NCBI GenBank assembly: GCA_024404295.1
Contig: JAKSQE010000024.1
Coordinates: forward strand, 1 to 12,286
DNA from: Oscillibacter sp.
GTDB taxonomy: Bacteria > Bacillota > Clostridia > Oscillospirales > Oscillospiraceae
Direction of reading: 5' to 3'
Length of the DNA stretch: 12,286 bases
The notes beneath the pieces were generated by a model. The model worked only from the letters and a program-made list of their open reading frames with translations, had not been told where the DNA came from and searched no databases. The position numbers were made by a program, and so were the translations under genes. How positions within the stretch are numbered: the first letter of the stretch is position 1; the number at the start of each line of letters is the position of its first letter. This document shows, piece after piece, positions 5,582 through 12,286 of the stretch.

Positions 5582-7105
5582 ATGAAAAAAAGACTCTTTG
5601 CGCTCATGCTGGCCATGAGCCTGGTCAGCGCCGTACTGGCAGGTTGTGCAGGCGGCAGCAAGACCGAAAACCCCGGCACGGACAATGCACCTACCCTAAA
5701 AGAACTGAATATCGGTATTGCGCAGGATCTGGACGATAGTTTGGATCCCCACAAAAATGTGGCAGCCGGCACCCGTGAGATCATGTTCAACGTGTTTGAG
5801 GGCTTGATGAAGCCCACCTCCACCGGTGATCTGATCCCCGCTGTTGCTGAGAGCTATACCGTTTCTGATGACCACCTGACTTATACCTTTAAGCTGCGTG
5901 AGGGCGTGAAGTTCCATAACGGCCAGACTGTTACGCCGGATGACGTGTTGTATTCTTACAACCGCTGCATGGAGGACAACGCCGAGATCCAGGTGAAGCT
6001 GCCTGCTAACATTGATAAGGTTTACGTGGAGAACGGCGATATCTGCTTCCAACTCACTGAGCCCAGCAACGAGTTCCTGTCCTATCTGACCGTTGCAATC
6101 ATTCCCGCTGATTATACCGAGCAGGACACGAAGCCTGTAGGTACCGGCCCCTTCAAATTTGTTTCCCACACTGCCCAGGATTCTGTGGTGATGGAGCGTT
6201 TCGAGGAGTACTGGGGCGAGAGTGCCAAGCTGGATAAAGTGACCTTTAAGATCATTGAAAACGCTGACAACATTGTGCTGAGCCTGCAGAGCGGCGCTGT
6301 GGATCTGTTTGCCCATCTGACCACCGCCCAGACTTCTCAGCTGGGCGCCGGTTTCCATGTGGAAGCAGGTACGATGAATTTGGTGCAGGCACTGTATCTG
6401 AACAATGCCGTGGCACCTTTTGACGATGTTCGCGTCCGCCAGGCCCTGTGCTATGCGGTGGACCGTGAGGCCATGATCGATCTGGCATTTGACGGCTATG
6501 GTTATCCCATCGGAACCAGTATCTATCCCGCTTTCGGCAAGTATTATGACGAAAGTCTGGTAAACAACTATCCCCACGATGTGGAAAAGGCAAAGGCTCT
6601 GTTGGCCGAGGCCGGTTATCCCGACGGTTTTGCGATGAGCATCACCGTTCCCAGCAACTACAAGCCTCACATGGATACTGCGGAGGTTCTGGTGCAGCAG
6701 TTGGCCGAGGTCGGCGTGACCGCCACCATTCAGCCTGTGGAGTGGGAGACTTGGCTGAGCGATACGTATGTTGGCCGTCAGTTTGAGTCCACCGTTGTGG
6801 GCGTGGACGCCGCTAATATGACCGCTCGTTCTCTGCTGGAGCGGTTCACTTCCACCGCTGGCAACAACTTCGTGAATTACAACAACGCTGAGTACGATAC
6901 CCTGTATGCTGCCGCACAGGCATCTTTCGATGATGCGGAGCAGATCGCCCTGTACCGTCAGGCAGCAGCCAACCTGTCCGAGAACGCTGCGAATGTGTAT
7001 CTGCAGGACATGGCAGATCTGGTGGCTGTGCGTGACGGCGTGGAAGGCCTGAACTTCTATCCCATCTACGTGTTGGATCTGTCTACCCTTGATATTGCTG
7101 CATGA
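5582..7105 (+). CDS. ABC transporter substrate-binding lipoprotein, peptide/nickel family (SBP_bac_5)
   Basis: A 507-residue extracellular lipoprotein that captures the ligand for the importer encoded downstream. A typical lipoprotein signal occupies residues 1-21, with lipobox LAGC placing the lipidated cysteine at C22, followed by a Gly/Ser/Asn-rich tether. Family-5 patterns are KFHNGQTVTPDDVLYSYNR (110-128), GTGPFKF (188-194) and VRVRQALCYAVDREAMID (283-300). The start at 5582 has an AAGGAG (5568-5573) eight bases upstream and gives the signal peptide directly; the frame is open further upstream to 5339, but that extension overlaps the previous gene and would bury the signal. The length fits both NikA (about 520) and DppA/OppA relatives. 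Ligand (di/oligopeptide, nickel-chelate or other) cannot be assigned. Confidence 0.92.
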   Translation: MKKRLFALMLAMSLVSAVLAGCAGGSKTENPGTDNAPTLKELNIGIAQDLDDSLDPHKNVAAGTREIMFNVFEGLMKPTSTGDLIPAVAESYTVSDDHLTYTFKLREGVKFHNGQTVTPDDVLYSYNRCMEDNAEIQVKLPANIDKVYVENGDICFQLTEPSNEFLSYLTVAIIPADYTEQDTKPVGTGPFKFVSHTAQDSVVMERFEEYWGESAKLDKVTFKIIENADNIVLSLQSGAVDLFAHLTTAQTSQLGAGFHVEAGTMNLVQALYLNNAVAPFDDVRVRQALCYAVDREAMIDLAFDGYGYPIGTSIYPAFGKYYDESLVNNYPHDVEKAKALLAEAGYPDGFAMSITVPSNYKPHMDTAEVLVQQLAEVGVTATIQPVEWETWLSDTYVGRQFESTVVGVDAANMTARSLLERFTSTAGNNFVNYNNAEYDTLYAAAQASFDDAEQIALYRQAAANLSENAANVYLQDMADLVAVRDGVEGLNFYPIYVLDLSTLDIAA

Positions 7106-7111
7106 AACAGC

Positions 7112-7129
7112 GCGGCGAAATAACGCCGC
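7112..7129 (+). other. GC-rich intercistronic hairpin after the binding-protein gene
   Basis: GCGGCG (7112-7117) and CGCCGC (7124-7129) form a perfect 6-bp GC stem with loop AAATAA. No U-run follows, so full termination is unlikely. Such hairpins between a binding-protein gene and its permease genes often protect upstream mRNA from 3' decay and raise binding-protein output; that role is inferred. Confidence 0.5.
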
Positions 7130-7154
7130 TTAACCGGAAGGGAGATGATGTACC

Positions 7155-8105
7155 ATGAAATACGCCGCAAAGCGCATCCTTGTGCTGTTGGTGACCATGG
7201 TCATCGTCTCCTTTTTGGCATTTGCGGCATTTGAAGTCATTGGCGGCGATCCCGCCACGGCTATTTTAGGTACACAGGCTACGCCGGAACGTCTGGAGGC
7301 GCTGCGGGAAGAATTGGGATTGAACCGTCCCTTTTTGACCCGCTATGCCGAGTGGCTGCTGGGCTTCTTCACCGGCGACCTGGGTATGTCCTATCAGTAT
7401 CGCCAGCCGGTACTGGAACTGCTGCAGAGCAAGCTCAGCGTGACGCTAATGCTGAGCTTTGTCAGCTTTATACTGATTGTGGCGGTATCGATTCCTCTGG
7501 GCTTGCTCTCTTCTCGCATGGTAGGCAAGCGGTTGGACGGCCTGCATACGGCATTCAACCAGCTATGCATGGCGGTTCCGCCGTTCTTTACCGGTATTTT
7601 GCTGTCCTATCTTTTCGGAATCACGTTAAAATGGTTTATGCCGGGGAACTTTCCCGGCCTCGGAAACAACTTCCTGGGTTCCCTGAAATACCTGTTTTTT
7701 GCCGCCATCTCGATTGCGATTCCCCGCATCGCCATGACGGTACGTATGCTACGCAGTATTATTGTTCGGGAAATGAATCAAGCCTATGTCCGCACCGCGA
7801 TTTCTCGCGGCAACGACCGCGGACAAGTCCTGCGGAATCACGTGCTGAAGAATGCACTGGTGCCGGTGGTGACCTTCCTTGCCCAGACTATGGCGGAGAT
7901 CATGGCCGGCAGTGTGGTAGTGGAGCAGGTCTTTGGCATTCCCGGTTTGGGCCGCATGCTGGTGTCTTCCGTAGCCAATCGTGATTACCCCGTGGTAGAG
8001 ACCCTGGTGGTTATTCTTGCCTTCTGGGTGGTGTTGGCCGGCACGGTGGCGGATCTCCTTAACCAGCGGATCGATCCGCGCCTGAGATTGGGGGCGGACG
8101 CATGA
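7155..8105 (+). CDS. ABC importer permease 1, DppB/NikB type
   Basis: A 316-residue inner-membrane permease subunit that forms half of the translocation channel. It shows the family N-terminus: one membrane helix (about 8-27), then GGDPATAILGTQATPERLEA and ELGLNRPFLTRY in the external segment, followed by five more helices. The ATPase-coupling (EAA-like) loop lies at about 211-238 (YVRTAISRGNDRGQVLRNHV onwards), followed by VFGIPGLGRML (259-269) and DPRLR near the C-terminus, all characteristic of DppB/OppB/NikB. The size matches NikB (about 314) and is slightly below DppB. A GGGAG element precedes the ATG. The stop overlaps the next gene's start by 4 bp (ATGA, 8102-8105), so the two permeases are translationally coupled. 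Confidence 0.92.
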   Translation: MKYAAKRILVLLVTMVIVSFLAFAAFEVIGGDPATAILGTQATPERLEALREELGLNRPFLTRYAEWLLGFFTGDLGMSYQYRQPVLELLQSKLSVTLMLSFVSFILIVAVSIPLGLLSSRMVGKRLDGLHTAFNQLCMAVPPFFTGILLSYLFGITLKWFMPGNFPGLGNNFLGSLKYLFFAAISIAIPRIAMTVRMLRSIIVREMNQAYVRTAISRGNDRGQVLRNHVLKNALVPVVTFLAQTMAEIMAGSVVVEQVFGIPGLGRMLVSSVANRDYPVVETLVVILAFWVVLAGTVADLLNQRIDPRLRLGADA

Positions 8106-8911
8106 AAAAGAGAAATGCGTATTTCGTTGCGGGTTTGATTTTAACCGGTTTCCTGACGGCGATGATCCTTTTGGGCCTGTTCTGGACACCCTACGACCCC
8201 AATGCAATGGATGGAGCGGCGAAGTTTCTGAAGCCTTCGCTGCAACACCTGATGGGAACGGACGGATTTGGCCGTGATATTTTCAGCCGTGTGCTGAAAG
8301 GTGCCGGTACGACCTATGGCATCGCTGCGGCAACCGTAGCCATTGGCGGCATCTGCGGCACGCTGATCGGTGCGCTGACCGGCTATTTTGGCGGCATTGT
8401 GGACGATGTGCTGATGCGTCTGGGCGATGTACTGACGGCATTTCCCAGCATTTTGCTGGCTTTGGTGGTGATCAGCATTCTCGGACCCGGCAAGACCATC
8501 AACGTGATGATTGCTCTGGGATTGGTCTTTATTCCCAGCTTTGCCCGTGTGACGCGAACAGCCTTTGCCAGTCTGCGGGATGTAAACTACATTAAAAGCG
8601 CTCGTTTGATGGGTGCTTCCAGCGGCCGGATCCTGTGGCGGCATATGCTGCCCAACACATGGGATGTGCTGCTGCCCGCCTTGACCATTGGCTTTAACAA
8701 TGCTGCTTTGGCCGAGGCTTCTATGAGTTATCTGTGCATCGGTGTGACTCCGCCGGATGCTTCTTTGGGTTATATGCTGTCGGAGGCACAGGGAATGTTC
8801 GTGCGTGCGCCGTGGTATGCGATCAGCACCGGCATGACCTTGGTGCTGATGGTGTTCGGCATGGGGCTTCTTGGCGAAGGTTTACAGCACCGCCATGGGG
8901 AGGTGTTCTGA
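8102..8911 (+). CDS. ABC importer permease 2, DppC/NikC type
   Basis: A 269-residue second channel subunit. It has an N-terminal helix (about 8-27), the DppC/NikC signature HLMGTDGFGRDIFSRVLKG (49-67) and further helices. The coupling loop is YIKSARLMGASSGRILWRHM (163-182) and the late motif is LAEASMSYLCIGVTPPDASL (203-222). Length is close to NikC (about 277) and shorter than DppC/OppC (about 300), which usually have a longer N-terminal cytoplasmic stretch. The C-terminus ends EGLQHRHGEVF, without the customary LRDALDPR-like tail. It overlaps permease 1 by 4 bp at the start and the next gene by 1 bp (TGATG) at the stop. Confidence 0.92.
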   Translation: MKKRNAYFVAGLILTGFLTAMILLGLFWTPYDPNAMDGAAKFLKPSLQHLMGTDGFGRDIFSRVLKGAGTTYGIAAATVAIGGICGTLIGALTGYFGGIVDDVLMRLGDVLTAFPSILLALVVISILGPGKTINVMIALGLVFIPSFARVTRTAFASLRDVNYIKSARLMGASSGRILWRHMLPNTWDVLLPALTIGFNNAALAEASMSYLCIGVTPPDASLGYMLSEAQGMFVRAPWYAISTGMTLVLMVFGMGLLGEGLQHRHGEVF

Positions 8912-9696
8912 TGCTGGAAGTATGTGATTTGCACGTAAAATTCCACACCCGAAATCGTGAGGCGGTCAGCGGGGTCAACTTGACCATCCATGATGGTGAG
9001 ATCGTGGGACTGGTGGGTGAGTCCGGTTCCGGAAAAAGTGTCACCGCTATGAGCATCGCCGGCCTGCTGCCTCGTAAACAGTGCGACATTTCCGGGGAAA
9101 TCCGCCTGGACGGTGTGGAGCTGTTCCATGCGCCTCGCAGCCTTTTGCGCCAGGTGCAGGGCAAGGAGATCGGCGTAGTGTTTCAGGAGCCCATGAGCGC
9201 CATGGACCCACTGATGAAAATCGGTCAGCAGGTGGAGGAAGTGCTGCGCCTGCATATGAATTTGAACAAGGAAGAGCGCAAACAAAAAGCGCTGGAAGCG
9301 CTGGCGGCAGTGGAACTGCCCGACCCCGTGGCGGTTTATAACGCCTATCCCCATCAGCTCTCCGGTGGTATGCTGCAGCGCTGCCTGATCGCCAGTACCA
9401 TCGTGATCCAGCCGAAGCTGCTGCTGTTGGACGAGCCTACCACCGCATTGGATGTAACGGTGCAGGCACAGATTTTGGAACTTTTGAAAAAGCTGAATCG
9501 GGAGAGCGGCATTTCCATGCTCTTCATCTCCCATAACCTAAATGTGGTACGCAAGCTGTGCAGCCGAGTGGCAGTGATGCAGCGGGGCATACTGGTGGAG
9601 GAAGGGGATAGCCAGCAGGTGTTTTTGCACCCGCAGCACCCGTATACGCAACGTCTTATCGCTGCCATCCCCACCAGAGATCGGAAGGAGGATTGA
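8911..9696 (+). CDS. ABC importer ATPase 1, DppD/NikD type
   Basis: A 261-residue cytoplasmic ATPase driving uptake through the two permeases. Walker A is GESGSGKS (36-43), Q-loop Q92, ABC signature LSGGMLQR (150-157), Walker B LLLLDE (170-175) and H-loop H208. All are intact, although the signature has ML where most relatives have QR or MR. The C-terminus stops soon after HPQHPYTQRLIAAIP (240-254). The roughly 60-residue C-terminal domain of DppD/OppD is therefore missing, as in NikD (about 254 residues). The start at 8911 was chosen because GGGGAGG precedes it and the ATG overlaps the permease stop; the open frame extends upstream within the permease gene. Confidence 0.93.
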   Translation: MLEVCDLHVKFHTRNREAVSGVNLTIHDGEIVGLVGESGSGKSVTAMSIAGLLPRKQCDISGEIRLDGVELFHAPRSLLRQVQGKEIGVVFQEPMSAMDPLMKIGQQVEEVLRLHMNLNKEERKQKALEALAAVELPDPVAVYNAYPHQLSGGMLQRCLIASTIVIQPKLLLLDEPTTALDVTVQAQILELLKKLNRESGISMLFISHNLNVVRKLCSRVAVMQRGILVEEGDSQQVFLHPQHPYTQRLIAAIPTRDRKED

Positions 9697-9699
9697 CCC

Positions 9700-10434
9700 A
9701 TGACAGATGAAGTGATCCTCTCCTTGCAGCATGTCAGCGGCGGATATCGGGAAGGCGGCGTGCTGGGAAGAAAGACCTATCACGAAGTGCTGCACGATGT
9801 CTCTTTTGACATCCATCGTGGTGAGATCCTGGGCCTGGTGGGTGAATCCGGCACCGGAAAGACAACGCTTGCCCGATTGATTCTGGGGATCATTAAACCG
9901 GAACAGGGCGAAGTGGTGCACGCGACCAAGCGTCCCCAGATGGTGTTTCAGGATCCGTACAGCTCGCTGAATCCGGCCTACTCCGTGGAGTGGCTTCTGG
10001 AAGAACCGCTGCGCATTTACGGCAAGTACGATGCGGCGGAGCGGAAACGCCGTGTCCGGGAAATGCTCAAGCGGGTAGATCTGCCGGAAGAGGTACTGAC
10101 AGCAAAGCCCTCCGAACTGTCCGGCGGACAGCGTCAGCGTGTTTCCATTGCTGTGGCTTTGCTGCAGCGTCCGAAATTTCTCATTGCAGACGAGCCGGTC
10201 TCGGCGTTAGACGTGACCATTCAAGCACAAATCTTAAATCTGCTGCGGGATCTGCGCGATGAGCTGGATCTCAGTTTCCTGTTTATTTCCCACGACCTGA
10301 ATGTGGTCTACCAAATTTGCGACCGGGTGTTGGTAATGAAGCAGGGACGTATCGTGGAGCAGGGCACGGTGGACGAAATTTTTGACCACCCCCAGCAGGA
10401 ATACACCAAGCAGCTTTTGGCTGCCGCAGAATAA
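9700..10434 (+). CDS. ABC importer ATPase 2, DppF/NikE type
   Basis: A 244-residue partner ATPase of the heterodimeric motor. Walker A is GESGTGKT (48-55), Q-loop Q84, signature LSGGQRQR (140-147), Walker B LIADE (161-165) and H-loop H198. The N-terminal loop YREGGVLGRKTYHEVL (16-31) is the longer insertion seen in DppF/OppF/NikE-type subunits. The protein ends at HPQQEYTKQLLAAAE, so the C-terminal oligopeptide-family extension is absent and the length is nearer NikE (about 268) than DppF (about 330). GGAGG sits just before the upstream stop, and the ATG follows that stop by 3 nt. Confidence 0.93.
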   Translation: MTDEVILSLQHVSGGYREGGVLGRKTYHEVLHDVSFDIHRGEILGLVGESGTGKTTLARLILGIIKPEQGEVVHATKRPQMVFQDPYSSLNPAYSVEWLLEEPLRIYGKYDAAERKRRVREMLKRVDLPEEVLTAKPSELSGGQRQRVSIAVALLQRPKFLIADEPVSALDVTIQAQILNLLRDLRDELDLSFLFISHDLNVVYQICDRVLVMKQGRIVEQGTVDEIFDHPQQEYTKQLLAAAE

Positions 10435-10435
10435 T

Positions 10436-11530
10436 ATGAAAACTTTTTTCAAAAAGCATCTGAAATTGCATATCTGGCTGGCGGTGAATTTGATGCTGCT
10501 AGCGCTCTACTTTGGCTTGCGGGGGAATCGGGCGCTGATGAATAGCCTGACCCGTAACATTACCACGCCCTTGAAGCATGCCATTGGTAAGCTGTGCTAC
10601 CGAACGGATATTTCCGTGATGGAAGGATTATGCGTGCTGGCCGGCGTGGGTGTGATTGCCTATGTGGTGTGGAATGTTGCAGCGATCCGAAAGGCGCAGA
10701 ACCGCAGAGGGAGGGCCTACAAAGCGCTGTTAGGCGCTGTCAATATTGGCTTGAGCCTGTATGCGGTGTTCTGCCTGATGTGGGGTGTGAACTTCTGGAC
10801 AGACAGCTTCCAAGAGCAGTCTGGAATCTATGCCCAGTCCGTAGAACCAGAGGATCTGCTGAAAACCACTGCCTATTTTGTGGCACAGTTGGCAAAAACT
10901 GCGGATGAAGTTCCTCGGAATGAAAGCGGCGAGTTTGCTGTGCCACTGGAAGATATTCTGGCGGCAGCTCCTACCATTTATGATCCGGTAGAGAAACGCT
11001 TTCCGGAACTGGTGTTTGACGACCCCGGCGTGAAAGCCATGCGGTTTTCCCGCATCATGAGCATCACCGGCTTTACCGGCGTGTATTTTGCCTGTATCGG
11101 CGAATCCAACGTGAATGTGGATAGCCCGTTCTGCCTGCTGCCCTCTACGATCGCCCATGAGTTGGCACATCAGCGGGGAATTGCCTCAGAGCAGGAGTGT
11201 AACTTTTTGGGTGTACTGGCATCTACCGCCAGTGGAGATCCTGCCTATGCCTATTCCGGCTGGCTGTTGGGCTTTATCCATCTGGGCAACGCGCTGTATC
11301 AGGTTGCGCCGGACGCCTATTGGGCCTTGCGGGCATATTTACCGGAGTCGGTGGAAGCAGACCTGCGGCAGAATAATGCGTATTGGGCGCAGTTTGAAGA
11401 CAATGTGGTAGAACAGGTCTCAGAAAAGGTATACGATGGGATGCTGAAATCCTATGGAGAGAGCAACGGCATCCAGTCATATGGAACTGTGGTAGACATG
11501 CTGGTCGCCTACTACCAAGATGCGATTTGA
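10436..11530 (+). CDS. DUF3810-family membrane protein with HELAH zinc-peptidase motif
   Basis: A 364-residue membrane protein with three likely helices at the N-terminus (about 12-30, 60-82, 97-116) and a large soluble region after them. The segment TIAHELAHQRGIASEQECNF (238-257) contains a zincin HExxH core (H241, E242, H245). Two downstream acidic residues, E252 and E254, could act as the third zinc ligand. From memory this matches DUF3810, an uncharacterised family with metallopeptidase-like motifs. Proteolysis is plausible but not shown. The ATG begins one base after the ATPase-2 stop, with no clear ribosome site, so expression probably depends on coupled translation of the importer operon. 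An in-frame ATG at 10382 lies inside the ATPase gene and is not preferred. Confidence 0.82.
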   Translation: MKTFFKKHLKLHIWLAVNLMLLALYFGLRGNRALMNSLTRNITTPLKHAIGKLCYRTDISVMEGLCVLAGVGVIAYVVWNVAAIRKAQNRRGRAYKALLGAVNIGLSLYAVFCLMWGVNFWTDSFQEQSGIYAQSVEPEDLLKTTAYFVAQLAKTADEVPRNESGEFAVPLEDILAAAPTIYDPVEKRFPELVFDDPGVKAMRFSRIMSITGFTGVYFACIGESNVNVDSPFCLLPSTIAHELAHQRGIASEQECNFLGVLASTASGDPAYAYSGWLLGFIHLGNALYQVAPDAYWALRAYLPESVEADLRQNNAYWAQFEDNVVEQVSEKVYDGMLKSYGESNGIQSYGTVVDMLVAYYQDAI

Positions 11531-11548
11531 CATAGAGGAGGAGAACCC

Positions 11549-11848
11549 ATGCAATTTGCCTATACCGAAGAACTGCGCCGCTATATGGAGGAAACCGGAA
11601 AGAGGAGCATCGTTGTGGAAGTGGCGCAAAGTGATGGTGACTTTGAAGTGACGGAGCTCCACATTCATTTTACCAGTGAAAAGCAGGCAGAGCTGTTTCA
11701 AAAGCGCCAAGGCTTTCATCGGTTTGGAACGGAATTGGGCGAGGTGCTGCTGCCCAATTACCGCCTCCAGTATGCGGAGACGATAACATTTGGGTTAAAG
11801 AAGAGACTTTTTTGGAAAACATTAACGCAAACAGGAATTTCGTTTTAA
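11549..11848 (+). CDS. Small hypothetical protein, possibly HesB/IscA-like fold, cysteine-free
   Basis: A 99-residue protein without signal peptide or membrane segment, beginning MQFAYTEELRRYMEETGKRS. It has a strong ribosome site (AGGAGG) and starts 18 bp after the DUF3810 gene, so it is probably the last gene of the importer transcript. I do not firmly recognise it. The layout (N-terminal helix, beta-rich middle, and a C-terminal ETITFGLKKRLFWKTLTQTG) resembles small clostridial HesB-like proteins that normally carry Cys-Cys or selenocysteine. This copy has no cysteine at all, so cluster binding by the usual ligands is not possible. A terminator follows directly. The gene call is good; the family suggestion is weak. 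Confidence 0.72.
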   Translation: MQFAYTEELRRYMEETGKRSIVVEVAQSDGDFEVTELHIHFTSEKQAELFQKRQGFHRFGTELGEVLLPNYRLQYAETITFGLKKRLFWKTLTQTGISF

Positions 11849-11852
11849 GAGT

Positions 11853-11892
11853 AAAAATGATGACGTGCCGCAAACTACGGCACGTCATCTTT
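11853..11892. terminator. Convergent intrinsic terminator
   Basis: GATGACGTGCCG (11859-11870) and its perfect reverse complement (11878-11889) form a 12-bp stem around the 7-nt loop CAAACTA. On the minus strand the stem is followed by A then T5, a good terminator for the transglutaminase-like gene. On the plus strand only TTT follows, weaker but still the likely end of the importer operon transcript. Confidence 0.85.
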
Positions 11893-11911
11893 GCATATTA
11901 AATTATTAAGA

Positions 11912-12286
11912 TCACCACGGATGCGCTTTGTAGGATTGCTGGGGGGACATCGCAAAGAAATGGCCATCGGAAAAATTCCCAAGATCCCCCCAGGTGGTGT
12001 CGATATGGACTTCGCGTCCATCCAAAACCGCGACGGTCCAAATATGGTCGCTGTTTGGTAATGCGTAGCACGCAATTCCCTCCAGCTTCAAAAGCAGGTT
12101 ATAGGCGGCGGTATAGCCATCACAGACAGCAACACCATCATGAAACAGACTATATGGCAAGTGACTGAGAGAGTCATCATCCGCGTTTATATCATATGTG
12201 CAGTTCACGCAGATCCAGTCATAATAGACGCGCGCAATTTCAGCCTGGCTCATTTGGGGCGTGAGAAAGCCCGACTCCCATAGTGC
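11912..12286 (-). CDS. Transglutaminase-like domain protein, C-terminal part (5' end outside window)
   Basis: The C-terminal 124 residues of a protein of the transglutaminase-like cysteine-protease superfamily, whose bacterial members act as proteases or cell-surface or cell-wall modifying enzymes. The catalytic triad is visible in family context: Cys55 in GVAVCDGYTAAYNLL, His81 in SDHIWTVAVLDG and Asp96 in VHIDTTWGD (numbering from the window edge). The sequence ends shortly after an HFFAMSPQQ stretch, where family members commonly have YFL-type residues, so the domain seems complete at its C-terminus. The frame is open through 12286, and a Met at 12253 is not taken as the start because WICVNCTYD and upstream residues continue the domain. 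Secretion signal and any other domains would lie beyond the window. Confidence 0.83.
   Translation of the reverse strand, partial: ALWESGFLTPQMSQAEIARVYYDWICVNCTYDINADDDSLSHLPYSLFHDGVAVCDGYTAAYNLLLKLEGIACYALPNSDHIWTVAVLDGREVHIDTTWGDLGNFSDGHFFAMSPQQSYKAHPW

Noticed and set aside
5696..6670. 324-codon open frame antisense to the binding-protein gene
   Set aside because: The sense strand encodes a full lipoprotein with signal, lipobox and family-5 motifs; the antisense product matches nothing and lacks a ribosome site.
8770..9534. Open frame antisense to permease 2 and ATPase 1
   Set aside because: It crosses two well-supported overlapping genes and shows no domain; treated as a codon-bias shadow.
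1..12286. CRISPR arrays, tRNA/rRNA genes, insertion sequences, prophage or integration sites
   Set aside because: No repeated spacers, no tRNA-like cloverleaf, no transposase or integrase frame and no long terminal repeats were seen on either strand.

Overview
The window looks like chromosomal DNA of a low-to-mid GC Bacillota, most likely a gut-type member of class Clostridia near Oscillospiraceae. This is an inference from a clostridial-type single-domain phosphate acetyltransferase, strong GGAGG-type ribosome binding sites, lipobox-type lipoprotein secretion, TTGaca/TAtaaT promoters with 16-17 bp spacers and compact operons. No mobile element, CRISPR array, tRNA or rRNA was seen.

Left end: the 5' part of pta (minus strand, running off the window) is divergent from a membrane-anchored LysM-G5-M23 cell-wall peptidase gene (728-2422). 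Each has its own recognisable promoter in the 267-bp gap. A perfect 18-bp bidirectional hairpin terminator (2425-2467) separates the peptidase from the convergent minus-strand pair.

Middle: that pair is a diacylglycerol-kinase-like lipid kinase followed by a CoA-pyrophosphatase-like Nudix hydrolase, with a 4-bp ATGA overlap. It is divergent from an AI-2E-family (UPF0118) membrane transporter gene at 4207-5442. The two divergent promoters appear to share one palindromic TTGCAA -35 hexamer.

Right: a five-gene peptide/nickel-type ABC importer operon (lipoprotein binding protein, two permeases, two ATPases; 5582-10434) starts behind a promoter whose initially transcribed region folds into a 22-bp hairpin with a U-run. 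It continues without an obvious terminator into a DUF3810-type membrane protein with an HELAH zinc-peptidase motif and a 99-residue cysteine-free protein. The gene sizes and short ATPases resemble NikABCDE-type importers more than classical DppABCDF, but the substrate cannot be read from sequence. A 12-bp hairpin terminator (11859-11889) separates this operon from a convergent, 5'-truncated transglutaminase-like gene at the right edge.

The genes themselves are largely recognisable families. The less ordinary content lies in the intergenic regulatory architecture and in the two poorly characterised genes at the end of the importer operon.
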